From the NCBI GenBank assembly GCA_036524115.1, contig DATDCY010000077.1, positions 1 to 41,513 of the forward strand: a stretch of 41,513 nt of DNA. The letters run 5' to 3'. The DNA is from a bacterium. GTDB taxonomy: Bacteria; JAUVQV01; DATDCY01. This document shows positions 16,494 through 24,433 of this stretch, piece by piece. The notes below the pieces were generated by a model. It made no database searches and was not told the origin of the DNA. It was given only the letters and a program-made list of their open reading frames with translations. The position numbers and the translations under genes were made by a program. Numbering within the stretch: position 1 is the stretch's first letter; each line of letters opens with the position of its first letter.

Positions 16494-17858
16494 GTGAAGA
16501 CCTACGACGCCGTGGTCATCGGCGCGGGCGACGTCGGCTGCGCGGTTGCGTTCAAGGCCGCCGGCGCCGGTCTTTCGGTTGCGCTGGTCGAGAAGGGCGC
16601 AATCGGGGGGACGTGCCTGAACAACGGCTGCGTCCCCTCGAAGACGCTCATCCACGTGGCGGACCGGGTCCTGGAGATCGCGGAGGCGCCGGCGCTCGGC
16701 ATCCGCGTCGAGCTGGCGGGCGCCGACTTCGAGGGGATCATGGCGCGGATGCGGGAGACGGTCGCGAACGGCCGCAGTGCCCTGCACCGCGCCGTCGAGC
16801 AGACGGCGAACATCGAGCTGATCCCCGGCGCGTGTCGCTTCCTCGCACCGCGCACGCTCGAAGTCGCGGGGACGAGGCTCGCCGGGAAGAAGGTGTTCGT
16901 CGCCTCGGGCTCCCGGCCCGCCATGCCGCCGATCCCCGGGCTCGACGCGACGCCGCACCTCACGAACGAGACGCTGCTCGCGCTCCGGCGCCGGCCGGAG
17001 AGCCTCATCATCCTCGGGGGAGGGTACATCGGGCTGGAGTACGGCCACTTCTTCGCGGCGCTCGGCACGAAGGTCACGATCGTCGAGCGCGGCGAGCGCC
17101 TCCTGCCGTTCGAGGAGCCGGAGGTCTCCGAGCTCCTCCGCGCGCGGCTCGCACAGCGGGTGCAGCTGCACCTCGGCACGACCGTCACCGAGGTCAGGCC
17201 GGCGGCCGGGGGCTGCGCCGTCGTCGTGCGGGGAGCGGGCGACAGCACGGCGGAGCTGGCGGCCGAGCAGGTCCTCGTCGCCGCGGGCCGCCGTTCCAAC
17301 GCGGACGAGCTTCGCGCTCAGGCGGCCGGGTTTGATCTCGACGAGCGCGGCTACTTCCGCGTCGACGACCGCCTGCGGACGAACAAGCCCGGCGTCTGGG
17401 CGCTCGGCGACGCCATCGGCCGGGCGATGTTCACGCACGCCGGCGACCGGGAGGCCGAGGTGGCCTGGCACAACGCGTCGCACCGCCGGCAGATCGCCAT
17501 GGACTTCGCCGCCGTCCCGCACGCGGTCTTCACCTCGCCGCAGATCGCCTCGGTGGGGCTCACCGAGGCGCAGGCCGCGGCCGGGGGGCGCACGCCGCTC
17601 GTGGGCAGGGCCCGCTACATGGACACCGTCCTCGGCAGGGCGATGGGGGAGCGCGACGGCTTCGCGAAGGCGATCGTCGATCGGGAGACCCGGCGCATCC
17701 TCGGCTTCCACGTGATCGGACCGCAGGCGTCGCTGCTGATCGCCGAGGTCGCCACCGCGGTCGCCAACCGCCAGCAGGTCGACACCATCACGGGGAGCAT
17801 GCACGTCTTTCCGGCGCTCTCGGACCTCGTGACCGAGGCGTTCGCGAATCTCGCGTAG
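16494..17858 (+). CDS. Lpd/MerA-like pyridine nucleotide-disulfide oxidoreductase lacking the C-terminal His
   Basis: A 454-residue FAD-dependent oxidoreductase. The FAD site is DAVVIGAGDVG, the redox disulfide is in GGTCLNNGCVPSK (Cys41 and Cys46), the NAD(P) site is LIILGGGYIGLEYG and the second FAD motif is GVWALGDAIG. Overall it resembles dihydrolipoamide dehydrogenase. However, the C-terminal block reads MHVFPALSD, where dihydrolipoamide dehydrogenases have H-x-H-P; the usual catalytic His is Phe439 here. It is therefore probably not a lipoamide dehydrogenase, and no 2-oxoacid dehydrogenase genes are nearby. It may act on another disulfide, metal or quinone. The GTG start has an excellent GGAGGATC site. 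A 34-residue peptide gene begins 47 bp after the stop, so the two may be co-transcribed. Confidence 0.85.
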   Translation: MKTYDAVVIGAGDVGCAVAFKAAGAGLSVALVEKGAIGGTCLNNGCVPSKTLIHVADRVLEIAEAPALGIRVELAGADFEGIMARMRETVANGRSALHRAVEQTANIELIPGACRFLAPRTLEVAGTRLAGKKVFVASGSRPAMPPIPGLDATPHLTNETLLALRRRPESLIILGGGYIGLEYGHFFAALGTKVTIVERGERLLPFEEPEVSELLRARLAQRVQLHLGTTVTEVRPAAGGCAVVVRGAGDSTAELAAEQVLVAAGRRSNADELRAQAAGFDLDERGYFRVDDRLRTNKPGVWALGDAIGRAMFTHAGDREAEVAWHNASHRRQIAMDFAAVPHAVFTSPQIASVGLTEAQAAAGGRTPLVGRARYMDTVLGRAMGERDGFAKAIVDRETRRILGFHVIGPQASLLIAEVATAVANRQQVDTITGSMHVFPALSDLVTEAFANLA

Positions 17859-17860
17859 CA

Positions 17861-17874
17861 CGGGCGGGTGCCCG
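17861..17874 (+). other. Small hairpin between the oxidoreductase and peptide genes
   Basis: CGGGC and GCCCG pair around a GGGT loop, 2 bp after the oxidoreductase stop. It has no U tract and is too short to be a strong terminator; it may only mark an mRNA end or processing site. Confidence 0.3.
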
Positions 17875-17889
17875 GAGCCACCACACGGG

Positions 17890-17899
17890 AAGGAGGTGA
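17890..17899 (+). promoter_or_regulatory. Ideal extended ribosome binding site for the 34-residue peptide
   Basis: AAGGAGGTGA is fully complementary to the canonical 3' end of 16S rRNA, and the GGAGG core is 9 nt from the ATG. This is the longest Shine-Dalgarno match I found in the window and implies very efficient translation of a very short gene. Confidence 0.85.
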
Positions 17900-17905
17900 C
17901 AACGG

Positions 17906-18010
17906 ATGAAGAAATCTCTCACCCCCGCGGCGAGGGAACTCGAGGCGGCGCACTGGACGGCCCTGAAGAAGGCCCTGACCGAGAAGACCGTCAAGGTCTG
18001 CCGCAAGTGA
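17906..18010 (+). CDS. 34-residue peptide, candidate radical SAM-modified precursor
   Basis: A short gene encoding a 34-residue peptide that starts MKKSLTPAA, has a central Glu/Ala/Lys-rich amphipathic stretch with a single Trp (EAAHW), and ends TEKTVKVCRK with the only Cys three residues from the C-terminus. It has the best ribosome binding site in the window. It lies directly upstream of a radical SAM/SPASM gene, separated by two hairpins. Abundant tiny peptide plus SPASM enzyme is the usual architecture of ribosomally made, post-translationally modified peptides. A single Cys near the end would suit a thioether link or a carbon-carbon crosslink to the Trp or Lys, but no modification can be read from sequence. 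I do not recognise the peptide family. It has no signal peptide and no obvious protease site. Confidence 0.7.
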   Translation: MKKSLTPAARELEAAHWTALKKALTEKTVKVCRK

Positions 18011-18028
18011 AGCAGCTGAAAGTCGTGA

Positions 18029-18046
18029 CGTCGCCGGTCGGCGACG
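18029..18046 (+). terminator. Hairpin 1 between peptide and radical SAM genes
   Basis: CGTCGCC and GGCGACG form a perfect 7-bp stem around the loop GGTC, followed by CAAAAAT rather than a U tract. With the next hairpin it would reduce read-through or stabilise the peptide mRNA, making more peptide than enzyme. Confidence 0.5.
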
Positions 18047-18066
18047 CAAAAATCCGGGCGCGACCG

Positions 18067-18089
18067 CCCTCGCGTGCGAAGCGCGAGGG
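18067..18089 (+). terminator. Hairpin 2 (attenuator-like) between peptide and radical SAM genes
   Basis: CCCTCGCG and CGCGAGGG form a perfect 8-bp stem around a 7-nt loop (TGCGAAG), 42 bp before the radical SAM ATG. No U tract follows, so partial termination or mRNA stabilisation is more likely than full stop. Confidence 0.5.
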
Positions 18090-18131
18090 GGCCGCGCCCG
18101 GGCACCTTCACCCCCGGGAGGCGGCACCCGC

Positions 18132-19175
18132 ATGGCCCTGACCGATCCGCTCTCGTTCTTCGTGCAGCTCCACCTCACGGCGCGCTGCAATCTGCGCTGC
18201 CGCCATTGCTACCAGTCGCAGGCGGCGGGCGGCGGCGAGCTCGCGACCGCCGAGGTCCTCGACCTGCTCGAGGAGTGCCGCGAGACCCTCGCCGCCTGGG
18301 CTGCCGGCTACGGCCTGTCCTTCCAGCCCGCCGTCAGCCTCACGGGGGGGGAGCCCCTCCTGCGGCCGGACCTCTTCGACATCGCCGCCGCCTTCCGCGA
18401 CGCCGGGTTCGCCGTGTCGGTGCTGACCAACGGGACGCTCGTGGCCCGCGAGGAGGCGCGGCGGTTCGCGGACCTCGGCGTGCGCGCCGTGCAGGTGAGT
18501 CTCGAAGGGCTCGGTGACGTGCACGACGGGATCCGGGGACCGGGGAGCTTCGCGGCCGCGCTGCGCGGCGTCGATGCGCTCGTCGCGGCCGGTCTCCCGG
18601 TCACGGCGAACATGACGCTCTCGCGCCTCAACGTCTCGCAGGTGCTGCCCCTGGCCCGGTTCGTCGCGGCGCGCGGCGTGCCGCGTCTCGGCTTTGCGCG
18701 GATCGTCCCCGCCGGCCGCGGGTGCGAGCTGCGCGAGGCGGCGCTCACCGCCGAAGAGACCGGGACGCTCTACCGCGAGATCGCCGCGACCACCGTTCCC
18801 GGCCTGGAGTTCGTGACGGGCGACCCGGTCGCCTCCTGCCTGCTGTGGCCGCCCGCCGTCGACCCCGCGCTGGCCGTGCCCGCCGGCGGGTGCGCGGCCG
18901 GGCTCGCCGGCATCACCGTGCTCGAGGACGGGACGCTGCTGCCCTGCCGCCGGCTTCCCGTGCCGATTGGCAACATCCGCGCCGACTCGCTCCGCGAGGT
19001 GTGGGCCGCCTCTCCGGTGCTCGCGCGCCTGCGCGACCGGGCCGCCTACCGGGGGCGGTGCGGCGCCTGCCCCCGCTGGGCTGCCTGTCGCGGCTGCCGC
19101 GCGATCGCCTGGGCGGCCTCCCAGGCGGCCGGCGCCGCGGACCTCTGCGCCGACGATCCCCAGTGCTTCCTGTGA
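18132..19175 (+). CDS. Radical SAM/SPASM domain peptide-modifying enzyme (candidate)
   Basis: A 347-residue protein. The radical SAM cluster motif CNLRCRHCY (Cys19, Cys23, Cys26) is followed by SLTGGEPLLRPDLF, a typical SAM-binding GGEP, then VLTNGTLV and VQVSLEGLGDVHDGIRG. The C-terminal SPASM domain has GGCAAGLAGITVLEDGTLLPCRRLP, CGACPRWAACRGC and a final CADDPQC, enough Cys for two extra [4Fe-4S] clusters. This architecture is that of PqqE and the sactipeptide and ranthipeptide maturases. The 34-residue peptide just upstream is the natural candidate substrate. There is no PqqD/RRE-like recognition domain in this protein or in the adjacent genes, so recognition would have to be direct. The ATG at 18132 has GGGAGG 11 nt upstream. 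An anaerobic sulfatase-maturase role is unlikely as no sulfatase is nearby. Confidence 0.88.
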   Translation: MALTDPLSFFVQLHLTARCNLRCRHCYQSQAAGGGELATAEVLDLLEECRETLAAWAAGYGLSFQPAVSLTGGEPLLRPDLFDIAAAFRDAGFAVSVLTNGTLVAREEARRFADLGVRAVQVSLEGLGDVHDGIRGPGSFAAALRGVDALVAAGLPVTANMTLSRLNVSQVLPLARFVAARGVPRLGFARIVPAGRGCELREAALTAEETGTLYREIAATTVPGLEFVTGDPVASCLLWPPAVDPALAVPAGGCAAGLAGITVLEDGTLLPCRRLPVPIGNIRADSLREVWAASPVLARLRDRAAYRGRCGACPRWAACRGCRAIAWAASQAAGAADLCADDPQCFL

Positions 19176-19184
19176 GGTCGCGGC

Positions 19185-21074
19185 TCAGGGTCCGCGCCGG
19201 GGGTCCGGCGCGAACTGCCGTGTGAATCTCGCGTGCACCTGCATCGCCCGCTCGAGTTCCTCGGCCGGCTCATATGCCTCGCACCTGTCGCCCGAAAGCA
19301 CGGGCTCGACGCACTCGAGGGTGAGAACGTCGTCCCTCCAGATCGCCTGATAGGCGACCGGAGACCAATCGCCACGGTAACCGATGAAGAGACCGCCCCA
19401 GACGAGCGACAGTACCGTCACCCGCCTGATTCTCGACTTGACCGCAAGCCACCAGGCCAGAGACATCGCCGGTATCAGGAGGAACCCAAACTCGGCGTAC
19501 CGCGACGTCTTGGGGCCGACGCAGAGCGCCGGATTCGCCGTCCGACCCAGTGCGATCATGGCCAGCACGGCGAGGATTCCGATGGTCAGCGTCATGACAA
19601 GCCACGTCGAAGACCGCCAGCGCGTCTCGCGTCTCGCAACCAACAGCAGCACCGGCAGCAGAGCCGCGGCCAACCAGACAGCGCCTGGCAACGGGTCTTC
19701 GACTCTTGCGCCGAAACCGAGGCCGACGACGTTCAGGAAGAAGTCCCAGAAGGCGGTGCCAAAGAGGCTGCTGGCAGAGATCGGTGCTTCCCCCCCGGAA
19801 AATCCACGGAACCACAGCACAAGAGCCACGCCAATGATGGTGCCATCCATCACCAGGAGGCCTGACGTTCGCCTGCGCGGCATGCGGCCGTGGACGATGC
19901 CGGCAACCGCGTAGATGATCTTGCCGCTGACGAACACGAGGGACAGCCCGATCCCCGCCGACATGGTGAACATGGACAGAACACACAGGCCGCTGAAGAT
20001 CAGTTCCGTTCCCAGGGTCATGTCGTCCTGGTACGAGGCCAGGAGCGCAAGGAGCGAGAACAGAAGTACCAAGTGGATCTGGGACTGGTAAGACCAGAGG
20101 TGGTTCTCACTGGCGATGCTTGACACCAGGAAGATCAGGAACGCCGGAAAGAGAGGAAACGCGCCCCCAGCCCCGGTGATCCGACGTTTGAACGCGACGA
20201 TGGCGACAAGCAGGCCGCCGAAAAAGACGTGATTCAGAAGCTTCTGCAGGGCAAAGTCCAGTCCGAAGAGCTTCAGATTCAACCAGGCCATCAGGTGTGT
20301 CGGCACGATCCTGTGCCCGTTGCGAAAACTGAACAACCACTCCAGGGTGAGGCCACTCGGCAGGCCGCTCGCCTGGAAGTAGTCCCACTCTTCGTAGCAG
20401 GGGACATCGACGGCATACCGCAGGATGAGCGAGAGCTGGTACGCATAGAGCGCCGCGACCGCCAGCCAGATCAGCCTCGCTGAGACGACCACTGCGCCCC
20501 CGTTCGAGGGAGCCAGCAGCCACGCAGCGCACACGAGCACACCGAGAGCGACGCACAAACCGGCGGCAAGCCTCGTGCCGATGCCGTACCGCGTCCCGGC
20601 ATCCGGGATGGACGAAATGAGCACCGAGCCGTCCGCGGCCACCGCCAACCCGGGAGATCCGGGCCCGCACGGCTCCGTCCGCGCCCGTCCCTGGTTCCAG
20701 TATCTCTGCCGGCAGGCACCGGAATCGTCCCACGCGTAGCGGCGGGTGCCGTTCAGGAGCACCAGCGAGTCGATGCCGTAGCTTCCCGTGCCCGCCAGCG
20801 GCGCGATCCTCAGGGACTTCAGGGCAACCGCCGGCAGCTGGATCACCGAGGTCGCTGCCGCCCCGCGCGAATCCGGCACCGCAAGAGTGATGGTCGAATT
20901 GTCGTGCGGCCCGGCACCTTCGACGAGAACGCGCGCCGCGCCCCCCTGCAACGTCCTGGTCCTCAGGACCAGCGCCGAAGGATGACGCAGCGCCAGGGAA
21001 GCGGCAAGGACCGCGCACAGCAGCGAGAGAACGGCCGGCGCTGGAGAAGACGGCAGCCAGCTGGGCTTGTTCAC
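19185..21074 (-). CDS. Large polytopic membrane protein of a polysaccharide locus
   Basis: A 629-residue protein with an N-terminal membrane segment, an extracytoplasmic domain of about 140 residues with a LRIAPLAGTGSYGIDSLVLLNG-type beta-rich pattern, then roughly ten membrane helices. It includes VDVPCYEEWDYFQ and FRNGHRIVPTHLMAWLNLKLFG, where the paired acids and RxxP/H residues recall GT-C type sugar transferases or O-antigen-unit membrane proteins. No exact family is recognised. Base composition is clearly lower in GC and codon use more mixed than in the flanking genes. It is downstream of an epimerase and a GT2 gene on the same strand (43 bp gap), which suggests surface glycan work. The start is a GTG with no strong ribosome site. 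Confidence 0.75.
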   Translation of the reverse strand: MNKPSWLPSSPAPAVLSLLCAVLAASLALRHPSALVLRTRTLQGGAARVLVEGAGPHDNSTITLAVPDSRGAAATSVIQLPAVALKSLRIAPLAGTGSYGIDSLVLLNGTRRYAWDDSGACRQRYWNQGRARTEPCGPGSPGLAVAADGSVLISSIPDAGTRYGIGTRLAAGLCVALGVLVCAAWLLAPSNGGAVVVSARLIWLAVAALYAYQLSLILRYAVDVPCYEEWDYFQASGLPSGLTLEWLFSFRNGHRIVPTHLMAWLNLKLFGLDFALQKLLNHVFFGGLLVAIVAFKRRITGAGGAFPLFPAFLIFLVSSIASENHLWSYQSQIHLVLLFSLLALLASYQDDMTLGTELIFSGLCVLSMFTMSAGIGLSLVFVSGKIIYAVAGIVHGRMPRRRTSGLLVMDGTIIGVALVLWFRGFSGGEAPISASSLFGTAFWDFFLNVVGLGFGARVEDPLPGAVWLAAALLPVLLLVARRETRWRSSTWLVMTLTIGILAVLAMIALGRTANPALCVGPKTSRYAEFGFLLIPAMSLAWWLAVKSRIRRVTVLSLVWGGLFIGYRGDWSPVAYQAIWRDDVLTLECVEPVLSGDRCEAYEPAEELERAMQVHARFTRQFAPDPRRGP

Positions 21075-21117
21075 GGCAGGAACCGGAGACCCGGCACGCG
21101 CGAGCGAACGGTGATGA

Positions 21118-22173
21118 TCACACCGCCCGCGCGGCCTCCGTCAACTCTGCGAGGATCCGGTCGAGGTCGTATGCGTGGGCCCAATCCGGGTAATCCTTCC
21201 GAAACCTCCGCACGTCGCTGATATACCAGACGTGGTCGCCCGCGCGCGCCTCGCCGAGGGCCGTCTGAACGCGTCGCCCGCACAGTGCCTCGATCTTGCC
21301 GATCGCTTCGAGAATCGAGCAGTTGCTGTGCCGCGAGCCTCCCATGTTGTATACCGCGGCGGACCGCGGCGCCAGAAAGAACTGCCAGAGCGCCCGAACG
21401 AGGTCGCGGGCATGGATGTTATCGCGCACCTGCTTGCCCTTGTGACCGAATATGGTGTAGGTCCGCCCGGACAAGGCGCACTTGACGAGGTACGCGAGAA
21501 ACCCGTGCTGCTCGACCGCGGCATGCGCCGGCCCGGTCACGCATCCGCACCGGAAGGTCCCGGTGCGCATGCCGAAGTAGCGCCCGTACTCCTGGGTGAG
21601 AATGTCCGCCGACAGCTTGCTCGCCCCGAAGAGACTGTGCATCGAGCAGTCGATGCTCATGCTCTCGTCGATGCCGTGCGGGGAGAAGGGGTGTGCGACG
21701 TCCAGCTCCCAGCGCAACTGCTGCTCCACGAGGGGCAGACGATTGGGGGTGTCGCCGTACACCTTGTTCGTGGACAGGAGGACGAACACCGCCTCCGGAC
21801 AATGCCGGCGCGCCGCATCGAGCAGCACCAGGGTCCCGTCCGCGTTCACGGAAAAGTCCGTCAGCGGCTCGCGGGCCGCCCAATCGTGGCTGGGCTGAGC
21901 CGCGGCATGGACGACGAGCGACGTCGCGCGCCCCAGACGTCCGAAGAGGCCGGAGATGCGGCATTCGTCGCGTATGTCGAGGTCGTGGTGGGTGAACCCT
22001 CTGAGCGTCCGCTGAAGCTCGCCGGTCCGCCGTTCGGTCGACCCATCCGGGCCGAAGAAATAGCGGCGCAGGTTGTTGTCGATGCCGACAACTTCGAGTC
22101 CCTGCTCGGCCAGGAACTTCACCGTCTCGCTGCCGACAAGTCCCGAGGATCCCGTTACCACCGCGAGAGACAC
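21118..22173 (-). CDS. CDP-paratose 2-epimerase-like NAD-dependent epimerase
   Basis: A 351-residue short-chain dehydrogenase/epimerase. The NAD site is VTGSSGLVG (residues 6-14). Other blocks are VVHAAAQPSHDWA, LSTNKVYGDTPN, GIDESMSIDCSMHSLFGASKLSADILTQEYGRYFGM, FRCGCVTGP and GHKGKQVRDNIHARDLVRAL. These match the CDP-paratose/tyvelose 2-epimerase branch. The usual catalytic Tyr of YxxxK appears as FGASK, as in that subgroup. It would make a nucleotide sugar for a surface polysaccharide; the exact sugar is uncertain. The GTG at 22173 has a GAGGAG site. A 17-bp gap separates it from the GT2 gene upstream. Confidence 0.85.
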   Translation of the reverse strand: MSLAVVTGSSGLVGSETVKFLAEQGLEVVGIDNNLRRYFFGPDGSTERRTGELQRTLRGFTHHDLDIRDECRISGLFGRLGRATSLVVHAAAQPSHDWAAREPLTDFSVNADGTLVLLDAARRHCPEAVFVLLSTNKVYGDTPNRLPLVEQQLRWELDVAHPFSPHGIDESMSIDCSMHSLFGASKLSADILTQEYGRYFGMRTGTFRCGCVTGPAHAAVEQHGFLAYLVKCALSGRTYTIFGHKGKQVRDNIHARDLVRALWQFFLAPRSAAVYNMGGSRHSNCSILEAIGKIEALCGRRVQTALGEARAGDHVWYISDVRRFRKDYPDWAHAYDLDRILAELTEAARAV

Positions 22174-22190
22174 CGCACGCTCCTCGCCTG

Positions 22191-22964
22191 TCACGCGCAC
22201 CCGGGTGCGCGGCGAGTCCGAAGCCTCTCCACCCACACGGAGAGCACGCGCGCGGCATACCGGCAGGCGACGTTCCTGAGCTTCAGCTTCGGGACGCCGT
22301 GGCGCCGATTCCGCCAGGAGACCGGCACCACCGTCCAGGAGTACCCGCGGACGATGGCCTTGAGGGGCAGTTCCACGGTGAGCTCGAAGCCGGACGAGAC
22401 GAGCGGTTCGCAGCCGCTGATCACCGACCGACGGTAGCCCTTGAAGGCGTTGGTGGTATCGTCGAGTGGAATTCCGAAGAGGAACGCGATCGCGGCATTG
22501 GCCACGCGGTTGAGCACCAGCTTGGCGCGGGGATAATCCGCCAGGGAAGCGCCTTCGACGAAGCGACTGCCGAACACACACTCCCAGCCCGCGCCCAGCG
22601 CCCGCCAGTACCGTGCCACGTCCCGGGCATCGTCAGAGCCGTCGGCCATCACGATCACAACAGCGTCGCCCCTGGAATGCCGGAGCCCGTGCCTGACCGC
22701 CCGCCCAAAACCGTGCTCCGCGCGGTTCTGCACCGGCCGCAGCGCAGGAATGCGATCCCGGATGCTCTGGAGCGCCGCCCAGGTACCGTCACTGCTGCCG
22801 TCGTCCACCACCACGATCTCGTGCGGGATCTGCGCCGCCTGCAGCTCTGCGCCGAGGTGCTCAAGGGTGCTCGGCAACGATTCCTCCTCGTCGCGCGCAG
22901 GGATGACGACGCTCAGCAGCGTGAGCGGCGGCAGGGCTGGCGAAGCGGGAGCCCACGCGGTCAA
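22191..22964 (-). CDS. Family 2 glycosyltransferase (dolichol-phosphate-mannose-synthase-like)
   Basis: A 257-residue GT2 enzyme. It has SVVIPARDEEESLPSTLEHL, the nucleotide-binding VVVDDGSSDGTWAAL, the metal-site MADGSDD and DTTNAFKGYRRSVI, which resembles DPM1/GtrB-type polyprenyl-phosphate glycosyltransferases. It lacks the two C-terminal membrane helices of GtrB, so it is the soluble form. The product would be a lipid-linked sugar or glycan. The start is taken as a TTG with GAGGG 8 nt upstream; no ATG or GTG fits before the conserved VVIPARDEE. First gene of the minus-strand polysaccharide block. Confidence 0.85.
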   Translation of the reverse strand: MTAWAPASPALPPLTLLSVVIPARDEEESLPSTLEHLGAELQAAQIPHEIVVVDDGSSDGTWAALQSIRDRIPALRPVQNRAEHGFGRAVRHGLRHSRGDAVVIVMADGSDDARDVARYWRALGAGWECVFGSRFVEGASLADYPRAKLVLNRVANAAIAFLFGIPLDDTTNAFKGYRRSVISGCEPLVSSGFELTVELPLKAIVRGYSWTVVPVSWRNRRHGVPKLKLRNVACRYAARVLSVWVERLRTRRAPGCA

Positions 22965-23066
22965 ACCGACCCTCGGTCCGGCACATCATCAGGATAGCAG
23001 CCACTCCAACCGGAGTCCAAGAGGAAAGGACAGCCGCGGACCAGGGGCCTGTGGTATATCGGCGGC

Positions 23067-23696
23067 GTGGCCGGGGACAAGAGAGTGATCCGCGTGGGAA
23101 TCAGCTCGTGCCTGCTGGGAAACCCCGTCCGCTATGACGGCGGGCACAAGCTGGACCGGGTCCTGTGCGACGCGCTCGGACGCCTCGTGCGATGGGTGCC
23201 GGTGTGCCCGGAGGTCGAGTGCGGCCTGCCCGTCCCGCGCGAGTCGCTGCATCTGATCGGCGCCCCGGCCTCCCCGCGCCTGCTCACCGTGCGCACCGGC
23301 ATCGACCACACCGACCGCATCGGCGCCTGGGCGGCACGGCGGCTGGAGGAACTGGCGGAGCAGGACCTCTGCGGCTTCGTGTTCAAGAGCCGCTCGCCCA
23401 GCTGCGGGCTGCGCCGGATCGCCATCCTCCCGCCCGGGGGAAGCCTTCCGCAGGCCGGCGCGGGCATCTTCGCCCGGGCAGTCATGGCGCGCTTCCCGCT
23501 GTTGCCGGTCGAGGACGAGATGCGGCTGGCCCATCCGCGCATCCGCGACGGCTTCGTCGAGCGGCTGCTGGCCTTCCAGCGCGGGCGCCGCTCGCGACCG
23601 AACGCCGTCGCAGGCGACGAGCTGCTGCAGCCGCCGGGTTCTAGTCGCGCGCGTCGGGGTGGACGGTCTCGATCCAGGCCGCGAACGCCGTCATGA
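23067..23696 (+). CDS. DUF523 family protein
   Basis: A protein of up to 209 residues with the DUF523 blocks GISSCLLGNPVRYDGGHK, PVCPEVECGLPVPRES and FVFKSRSPSCGL, whose Cys residues probably bind an Fe-S cluster or metal. The function is unknown; the family is linked with 2-thiouracil desulfidases and other Fe-S enzymes. The family core is about 150 residues, so the Arg/Ser-rich tail after LLAFQRG is extra. The last 56 bp overlap the end of the convergent FMN reductase gene. GTG starts at 23067 and 23085 are both possible; neither has a good ribosome site, and a TATATC sequence at about 23055 suggests a very short leader. Confidence 0.78.
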   Translation: MAGDKRVIRVGISSCLLGNPVRYDGGHKLDRVLCDALGRLVRWVPVCPEVECGLPVPRESLHLIGAPASPRLLTVRTGIDHTDRIGAWAARRLEELAEQDLCGFVFKSRSPSCGLRRIAILPPGGSLPQAGAGIFARAVMARFPLLPVEDEMRLAHPRIRDGFVERLLAFQRGRRSRPNAVAGDELLQPPGSSRARRGGRSRSRPRTPS

Positions 23697-24207
23697 ACCC
23701 GACGGCGAACTCGCGTGTCTCGTCGTTGACCAGCCGACCCGCGTCGTCGAAGAGGCCCGCGGCCCCGCCGATGTAGGCCTCGGGCTGCTGCAGCGCCGGC
23801 ATGTCCAGGAAGACGAGCGACTGGCGCAGGTGGTGATTCGCGCCGAAGCCGCCGATCGCGCCCGGCGACACGCTCACGACGGCGGCCGGCTTTCGCGCCC
23901 AGACACTCTTGCCGTACGGCCGCGAGCCGACGTCGATGGCGTTCTTGAGGACGCCCGGCATCGAGCGGTTGTACTCGGGCGTCACGAAAAGCACCGCGTC
24001 GAAGCTCCTGATGCGGGCGCGGAAGTCGGTCCACAGAGCCGGCGGGCGCTCCTCCAGGTCCTGGTTGTAGAGCGGGAGCTGGCCGATCTCGACGATCTCC
24101 GACGCCAGCGCGGCGGGCGCGAGCCCGATGAGCGCCCGCGCCATCTTTCGGTTGTACGAGCCCTCCCGCAGGCTCCCCACGATCACTGCAACCTTGCGCT
24201 GCGCCAT
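23641..24207 (-). CDS. NADPH-dependent FMN reductase-family protein
   Basis: A 188-residue flavodoxin-fold protein. It starts AVIVGSLREGSYNRKMARAL (the FMN phosphate loop) and has LPLYNQDLE, then FVTPEYNRSMPGVLKNAIDVGSRPYG, the family signature for FMN binding, and VSVSPGAIGGFGANHHLRQSL. Members reduce quinones, azo dyes, chromate or FMN with NAD(P)H, often as stress enzymes; the physiological substrate is unknown. The ATG at 24207 has AAAGGAACG upstream. A monocistronic gene, convergent with DUF523. Confidence 0.9.
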   Translation of the reverse strand: MAQRKVAVIVGSLREGSYNRKMARALIGLAPAALASEIVEIGQLPLYNQDLEERPPALWTDFRARIRSFDAVLFVTPEYNRSMPGVLKNAIDVGSRPYGKSVWARKPAAVVSVSPGAIGGFGANHHLRQSLVFLDMPALQQPEAYIGGAAGLFDDAGRLVNDETREFAVGFMTAFAAWIETVHPDARD

Positions 24208-24379
24208 GATCTCGTTCCTTTCGCTGGAGTGGACGCGCCCCGGCAACGCGAAGTGCGTCACACGCAGTTCCGGTTCCGTGGCCCGCGGCGCTCCGGCAAG
24301 CCATGGGCAGAATGTAGGACGTCGGCGCGAATTCGCAACCGCCGGCCCGTTGCGGCGGGCCATTTGTCCCGGCGGGGTC

Positions 24380-24385
24380 TATATT
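24380..24385 (+). promoter_or_regulatory. -10-like element before the envelope protein pair
   Basis: TATATT sits in an AT-rich patch 49 bp before the ATG at 24434. I see no good -35 box at 16-18 bp, so the promoter may depend on another sigma factor or an activator. Confidence 0.3.
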
Positions 24386-24433
24386 TTAGGAATGGAACGC
24401 AATGACTTGAAACGCTCCAAGGAGGTACCAGCG

